A stretch of DNA of 64,000 nucleotides from Paramecium sonneborni (Eukaryota > Ciliophora > Oligohymenophorea > Peniculida > Parameciidae), in assembly GCA_905182985.1 (NCBI GenBank), contig CAJJDN010000176.1:124001-188000 (forward strand). Direction: 5' to 3'. The translations under genes were made by a program, and so were the position numbers. The notes below the pieces were generated by a model, which worked only from the letters and a program-made list of their open reading frames with translations, did no database searches and was not told the origin of the DNA. This document shows positions 58,762-64,000 of the stretch, piece after piece. The stretch's first letter is position 1. Every line of letters starts with the position of its first letter.

Positions 58762-59634
58762 ATGTAAAGACAATAATATGTTTTTGAAGATGGCAGTATA
58801 TATTAAGGCTAATGGTTAAACAATAAATAGAATGGTGAAGGGAAATAAGTATATCCTGATGGGAGTACTTATGAAGGCTATTGGAGTAATGGAATGAAAA
58901 ATGGGAAAGGAATTTATTAATATTCTGATGGTAGTTAATATTTTGGTATGTGGAAGGATGATTAAAAACATGGTTAAGGGAAATACAAATATAAAGATGG
59001 TAGTTATTATGATGGATAATGGCAAAGTAATGCTTAGTAAGGATAAGGAAAGTTTGTTAATACTGATAATAGTTAATATGAAGGATAATGGTTGAATGGA
59101 AAGAAACATGGAGTTGGCAGATATTATTATTTGGATGGAAGTGTTTATGAAGGAAAATGGGAAAATGGATAAAAAAATGGTTTAGGAAAAATGTAATACA
59201 AAAATGGGAGTTTTTATAAAGGAATGTGGAAAAATGATTAAAAGAATGGCAAAGGATTTTACAAATAATAAGATAGGAGTTGTTATGAAGGAGAATGGTT
59301 AAATAATAAATAAAATGGTGTTGGTAAATAAACTTATTAAGATGGAAGTATTTATGAAGGTGAATGGTATAATGCTTAGAAAAATGGAAATGGAAAATAT
59401 AAATATCCTGATGGTAGTTACTATTCAGGATAATGGAAGGATGGATTAAAACATGGTTTTGGAAAATATAAATTTACTGATGGAAGTTCATATGAAGGAG
59501 AATGGGAAAATAATTAATAACATGGTTAAGGAATCTTTATTTAATAAGGAGTATATAAAAAAGGTATTTGGATAGATGGAATATTAACTGATATAATTAG
59601 TTGTGATAAATCTAGAAATAGCATTGAAATTTGA
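58762..59634 (+). CDS. MORN-repeat protein
   Basis: 290 residues in one exon, ATG 58762, TGA 59632-59634. From residue ~8 almost the whole protein is about eleven MORN repeats of 23 residues with the YxGxWxxGxxxGxG core, e.g. DGSTYEGYWSNGMKNGKG, DGSVYEGKWENGQKNGLG and DGSYYSGQWKDGLKHGFG. A 25-residue non-repeat tail closes it. MORN repeats build rod-like beta structures; in protists such proteins are linked to basal bodies, axonemes and membranes. The repeat shows at DNA level as a 69-bp period. Standard-code translation would break it at each TAA/TAG-encoded Gln. Confidence 0.93.
58785..59540 (+). repeat. 69-bp coding tandem repeat (MORN units)
   Basis: About eleven degenerate 69-bp units; recurrent words are gatgg(a/t)agt..tatgaagg and tgg.aaaatgg, encoding DGS-YEG-W.NG. 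Confidence 0.85.
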
Positions 59635-59699
59635 TAATTAAAATAATATTGAAATAGTTAATATTCTAATATAAATAAATTTTCATTATAATATATATT

Positions 59700-60278
59700 T
59701 CAAGATTATAATTGTTTTTTTAAGTGCTAAACTTGCTCGCTAATATCATTTTAAAAATGCTTTAGAGTTTTTTCTATATAATTATTTTCTGCTACAATTT
59801 TGCTATATTCATTTTCGAATTGCTCATGTGACTCTTTCAAATTATTTATTGACTCTAATTTTTTCTATATAATTACAGTTTAAACTTGCAAAAGTGCAAT
59901 ATCTTAATCTTGTGACTTATTTTCTGATTCTTTTTAAGATTTATACAATTCTATCAAGGGTATTCCTAAAATACAAGCATAAACAAATATGTCAGCAAAT
60001 AAATCAGAACCTACATATATTCAATTATAACCTTTAGTTAATGCTGCTTCATCACTTAATGGTTTAAAAAATACCTCTTAATTATTCATTCCTATTGATT
60101 TTCGATTTAAATATTTCTCTAAATTATGATATTTGTTTCCTATAAAAATAAAAGACGTTTTTATAATTGATGGTTTCCGAGATCTATGTTTATTTAAAGC
60201 ATATCGTTTAATCTAATTAGATAAAGGTTTTGAGAATGTACGAATCAATAAAGAAGTTAATTTTTATATAGGCACCAT
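59700..60278 (-). CDS. OPA3: OPA3-like protein
   Basis: 185 residues; ATG 60278, TGA 59702-59700; intron 60011-60031 (21 nt); exon total exactly 186 codons. OPA3 proteins are small mitochondrial (or peroxisomal) membrane proteins; human OPA3 defects cause optic atrophy/3-methylglutaconic aciduria. The N-terminus MVPIQKLTSLLIRTFSKPLS then NQIKRYALNK fits the family's PxxKLxxLxxRxxSKPxxNxIK, and FFKPLSDEAALTKGGSDLFA followed by DIFVYACILGIPLIELY fits the central KPLxEExAxxxGxxLxxExxxF region with its hydrophobic segment. A coiled-coil C-terminus follows, as in other members. Confidence 0.88.
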
Positions 60279-60589
60279 ATAATAAATATATAAATTAATT
60301 TCCATAAATAAATTTTAATCAGAATATCATATTGTCAGATAATAAATAAAGAGAACTTTTAAAGATTCTATAAGATATGTAAAAAAATTATTTATATAAA
60401 TTATAATTTAAACAAATTGAGATACAAAAAAGCATTTAACCGATGAAAATTTCATGTCCACAATTACTCAAAGGCTTTAAATGATTTAAATATAATATCA
60501 ATATTTTCATATGCATAAAAAATTAAGTCCATTTCAAATAAAGTAAATTATTTATTGTTATTTTTATGATAATTAAATATCAGAAACCA

Positions 60590-60814
60590 TCATAATATAA
60601 ATGTACTAATCGATGAAGAGAAATTTAGGAAGTGGTCATCAAAATGATTTATTGCATCACTAATTCCTTCTAGATTATCAAAGAAATACTAATCAGATAC
60701 TTTGGAATATCTTAATGAGTTCTAAAGAAATCTTTCCATACTTTGTTTACTTTGTAAAATATTAGATGGATTTTTTGGATGAATATTCTTGATTGCTGAA
60801 ACTTTCTGAGTCAT
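60590..60814 (-). CDS. Small ORF, possible gene fragment
   Basis: 74 codons, ATG 60814 to TGA 60592-60590, beginning MTQKVSAIKNIHPKNPSNIL and containing QSMERFLQNSLRYSKVSDQY and FFDNLEGISDAINHF. The helix MERFLQNSLRYSKV resembles the C-terminal helix of PX/sorting-nexin domains. A further protein-like piece (MPRTTMSKKITSML) lies just upstream in another frame. Could be the last exon of a gene or a relic; no domain is complete. Confidence 0.4.
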
Positions 60815-62283
60815 GCTTCATTATTACAATCCAACAGATTGTCTTGATTTAACATTGATGTAATTTTTTTACTCATAGTAGTTCTAGGCATTTCAAGATA
60901 AATTTCCTGTATCTTAAAATAGCTCATCTTATGGTATTGATTCTAACGGACATGTATTTTGAAGGCTTAAAATAATAGATAGGAATAAATTTTAATTTAT
61001 ATATAAAATATATTATATATTCCTCTAAGAAATTAACGCCCTTATGTATTAAAATTGGACGCTTTTATTTTTTTTGCATCATAAAACCGAAGGTACTTTT
61101 AAAAAGTTATTTTTCAGGATCATTCAACTTTGATTGTATATTAATGTAATGCAAATTAAAACTATTCCTTCATATAATATATATATTTTTTGATTAATGA
61201 TCAATTATTTTCTTAACAAAAATATTTACTTGTTTTATTATTTTGATTGTTTTTATTCAATTTTTCCATTCTTTTTTGGTAATTTAAAGTGATAATATCG
61301 TTATTCAATTATTTCACTTAATAAAAATAAAATTAATCTATTAATTCAGTGTTGATTAAAGCTTTATTTTTTTCTTCTCTATTTTAGATTATAAAGTATT
61401 AAATTAAATTTTTCAGTCATCATAATTTGATATCTTTTATTAGTTGAAAATTAATCGAAAATAGATTAAGCTGGAGAACAAAATTCAAATAAGAAACTAG
61501 ATGCCTATTTTAGGTTATTATTAATCTATTGATGGATCAGATATCTATATTATTCATGAAAATAATTTATATCTGTTAATCTTAATTATTAATTCAAATT
61601 ATTATAAAAAGTGATTCAGCATAAGTTGAAAGAACAATAATATATCATCAATTGCAAAAATATCTTCAGGTTTATATTGTGCAAGTGACTAAATTTATGA
61701 AAAATACATTAATAAGAATTATATGAATGCGTATAAGAAAAGCCCAATATACTGGCTAATTATAAAAATGATATAACTAAGATGATTTAGACTATAAAAT
61801 GTTTAATTACTTTAAAATAATAATAATTTGAAATTTAAATAATGAATTAATAATCAAAGATTTGATACCATATATTTATAGAAGTAATCTAGATTCTAAG
61901 GTTAAAATATTGTAATAATAATTGAATGTTTTTCTTTTAGATATAGAAAAAAATCAGCTACTACTATTCTAGAGAGAAATGTTAAATGCTTGATTGCCTT
62001 TTTATTTTAATTTAACTTGGATATTAATGTAGTATAATTTATACATATAAAAAAGATTAAAATACAACCAAGAGTAAAATAGATCTATTTTAAAATTTAA
62101 GAATTTTTTTGAATTATTTTCATATTCACTCTTAAAAACTAAAAATAATAGTTGATGAAAAGGGTATGATACGATAAATTTTTATTATGACAAAGATTTT
62201 GATAAAAATTAGATATTTAAAAGTTACTTTTATACTAATAATAACTTATTTTGATTAAAAAAGGATTAAAATTTATAATTAAA
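60815..62283. other. Gene-poor AT-rich stretch
   Basis: About 1.5 kb. Apart from the piece near 60890 mentioned with the preceding ORF I see no coherent gene; TGA is common in all frames of both strands. Confidence 0.45.
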
Positions 62284-64000
62284 TCACTTAAATATTGAAT
62301 GATCAGCTTTCTATTTTTGAGGATTCCAAAATTAATAGAATTTTTCGACCAGTCTTCTAAATTTTTTGTATTTTTTGATTAAGAAAACCCATTATTAAAT
62401 AGCATCAATTATCAATTAAATTACTAAAATTAAACTTATATTTCCTACGCAAATCCATCCTATAATTGATCGAATATTTTCACTAAAAATTTTGACTTCT
62501 TAATCTAAAACTAATCCTGAAATTAAAAAGAGAGCAATAGATTTATTAATCTCGCATGAAGTTTATTTTATAAATTCATTCAGATCATCAAGTGGTTGAA
62601 AAAGAGTTAACCATAATATCTCTATAATAGAGAGGAGAATTAAATTTAATACTTGAAAATAGGGTTACTCATAACAAAATATAAGAATTAGCATGAATAA
62701 AAATTTCTTAGTCAGACTAATAGAGTAAAAATATTTACTGTAATTACCATATTTTATTCCTTCAAAAAGTGACATATATTTAAGTCTATATTAATATTCT
62801 TCAATCGAAAATTTTTAGTTTCCACATTTTTTAGTAATGACATAAATAGTAAAAAAATAGATACCTAATGCTATTATGGCTAAAAAGGAGCTGAATTTTA
62901 CAAGCGCATTTTAAGAATCCAACTCTAAGGCAAAAAGTTAAAGAGTCATTGAAAATGAATAATCATAAGCAGTTGCAAAAAATGTTCTTAAAATGCCACT
63001 GTAGAAGAATTCCTATACAACAGTTAAACATAATTGAATAATTAATATTTTGATAGCCAAGATCCAAAACTTAAATTTAAGAGCAAAATCAATTTATCCA
63101 GGTATTTCATTATAATATTTTAATTTAATTTCAAACAATAGATGTGGTAAATATTTACTGAATACATATACAGCTATAAGTGTTAGCCATACAAATAATA
63201 TGGAAGATCCATTTATAACGAAAAGAGAGTTTAGGCCATCAATTTAAATTTTTTCAGGTATTTATTTAAGATCTTCATAATCAATAAAAGGATCAATTAA
63301 TTCTTATAGATTTAAATATTTAGAGAAAAAGCTGAGTTATGCAAAACCAAAGAAGTCAAAAAATGTTTATAAATTAAAAGGAAATTAAGTGTTAATGTAT
63401 TTTAAGTAGGATAACATTTGGATTGTATCTAATAGATTATAAAAAATATCTAATCCACCAAATAAGATTGCTCCTCCAGCCATTACAGCCATAATATATA
63501 ATAATATCGAATTGCTAGATCCAGCCATCTCAACTTGATTTACTTGTGCTTAATCTATAAAAATATATTCTGGAATCGTAGTTGAAACTTCAGATAATAT
63601 TTATGGATACCCTTGACTTGATAGAAAATATGAAGGATTAAGATATTCAATCAAAAACTCTTCTTTTGTTGTACTTCTATTAAAGAAAATTTAGAAATCT
63701 ATTGAAAAACTAATATTTGATGAATTATTCAAAGTATATTATGTTTTCATTTCGTATGGACAATCAATAGGATTAAGAGTGGTCTATTTTTTTATGAATA
63801 ATTTTATCATTTTTTCCACCTCATTATCTTAAGGGATATTTAAAAATAAATTATATTCTAATTTAAACTTTCTGATGTTGTTATATAATTAAATATCTCC
63901 ATAACTAAATAACATTGGAACAGGATATTCTGGAATAATACATATTCCATCTTTGCAAATGAATTTCTTTTCTTTTTTACAATTTTAATTGCATCCATCT
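62284..64000 (-). CDS. C-terminal part of large surface membrane protein (5' end outside window)
   Basis: Open frame of 572 codons from the window edge (first full codon at 63999) to TGA 62286-62284, no intron. The visible N-terminal part is extracellular and Cys-containing (GCNQNCKKEKKFICKDGICI), ~170 residues. Then about eight transmembrane segments with soluble loops: ILLYIMAVMAGGAILFGGLD, ILFVWLTLIAVYVF, FWILAIKILIIQLCLTVV, FLAIIALGIYFFTIYVI, FLFMLILIFCY and ISLILVIQLIIDAI. This is the membrane module seen at the C-terminus of very large ciliate Cys-rich surface proteins; it resembles a TRP-like helical bundle, but channel function is not shown. Confidence 0.75.

Noticed and set aside
58816..59109. 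Minus-strand ORF opposite the MORN gene
   Set aside because: It is the mirror of a strongly periodic coding repeat and has no protein family features.
1..64000. Bacterial or standard-code reading of the window
   Set aside because: Standard-code frames are all under ~150 codons, while reading TAA/TAG as Gln gives frames of up to 1,820 codons with recognisable proteins.

Overview
The window comes from the macronuclear-type genome of a ciliate, most likely Paramecium. TAA and TAG must be read as glutamine and only TGA as stop, or almost every gene falls apart. About 43 introns can be placed by reading frame and protein similarity; they are only 21-30 nt long, GT...AG, and remove cleanly. The sequence is very AT-rich and genes are packed on both strands. 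The exact species cannot be named from the sequence. All gene models below use this code and these tiny introns; standard-code translation gives only fragments.

Layout. 0.6-7 kb: a membrane RING-finger protein, two small conserved proteins, a CFAP141-like axonemal protein and two tandem small helix-turn-helix genes. 7.5-17.5 kb (minus strand): two tandem ~1,380-1,400-residue paralogs with MGxxC acylation-type N-termini, then a Ulp1-type protease. 17.9-30.2 kb (plus): cathepsin B, a WD40-like protein, AHI1/Jouberin and a 1,974-residue IQ-motif protein. 31-39.2 kb (minus): RRP9, a small Myb gene, a multi-pass membrane protein and a three-repeat Myb protein. 39.5-48.3 kb: a PX-domain protein, a DHHC palmitoyltransferase, an EF-hand protein, a multi-pass membrane protein, a ubiquitin-like protein and a HEN1-type small-RNA methyltransferase. 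48.6-64 kb: an H-type-lectin-like secreted protein, PACRGL, an HP1-like chromo/chromoshadow protein, a cyclic-nucleotide-binding channel-like protein, a broken Alba-type gene, a kinase-like protein with altered catalytic motifs, a MORN-repeat protein, OPA3 and the C-terminal part of a large surface membrane protein.

Two single N bases (33688 and 40733) are each flanked by about 1.1 kb of repeated sequence. These look like unmerged contig overlaps, not real duplications: when the second is collapsed, the PX gene running through it becomes one intact 607-residue reading frame.

Themes: cilium and basal body (AHI1, PACRGL, CFAP141, MORN, probably the IQ giant), membrane targeting by lipid (two MGxxC giants, myristoylatable EF-hand protein, DHHC enzyme), and small-RNA/chromatin biology (HEN1, HP1-like, Myb, Alba). 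They are neighbours rather than operons; ciliate genes are transcribed singly.
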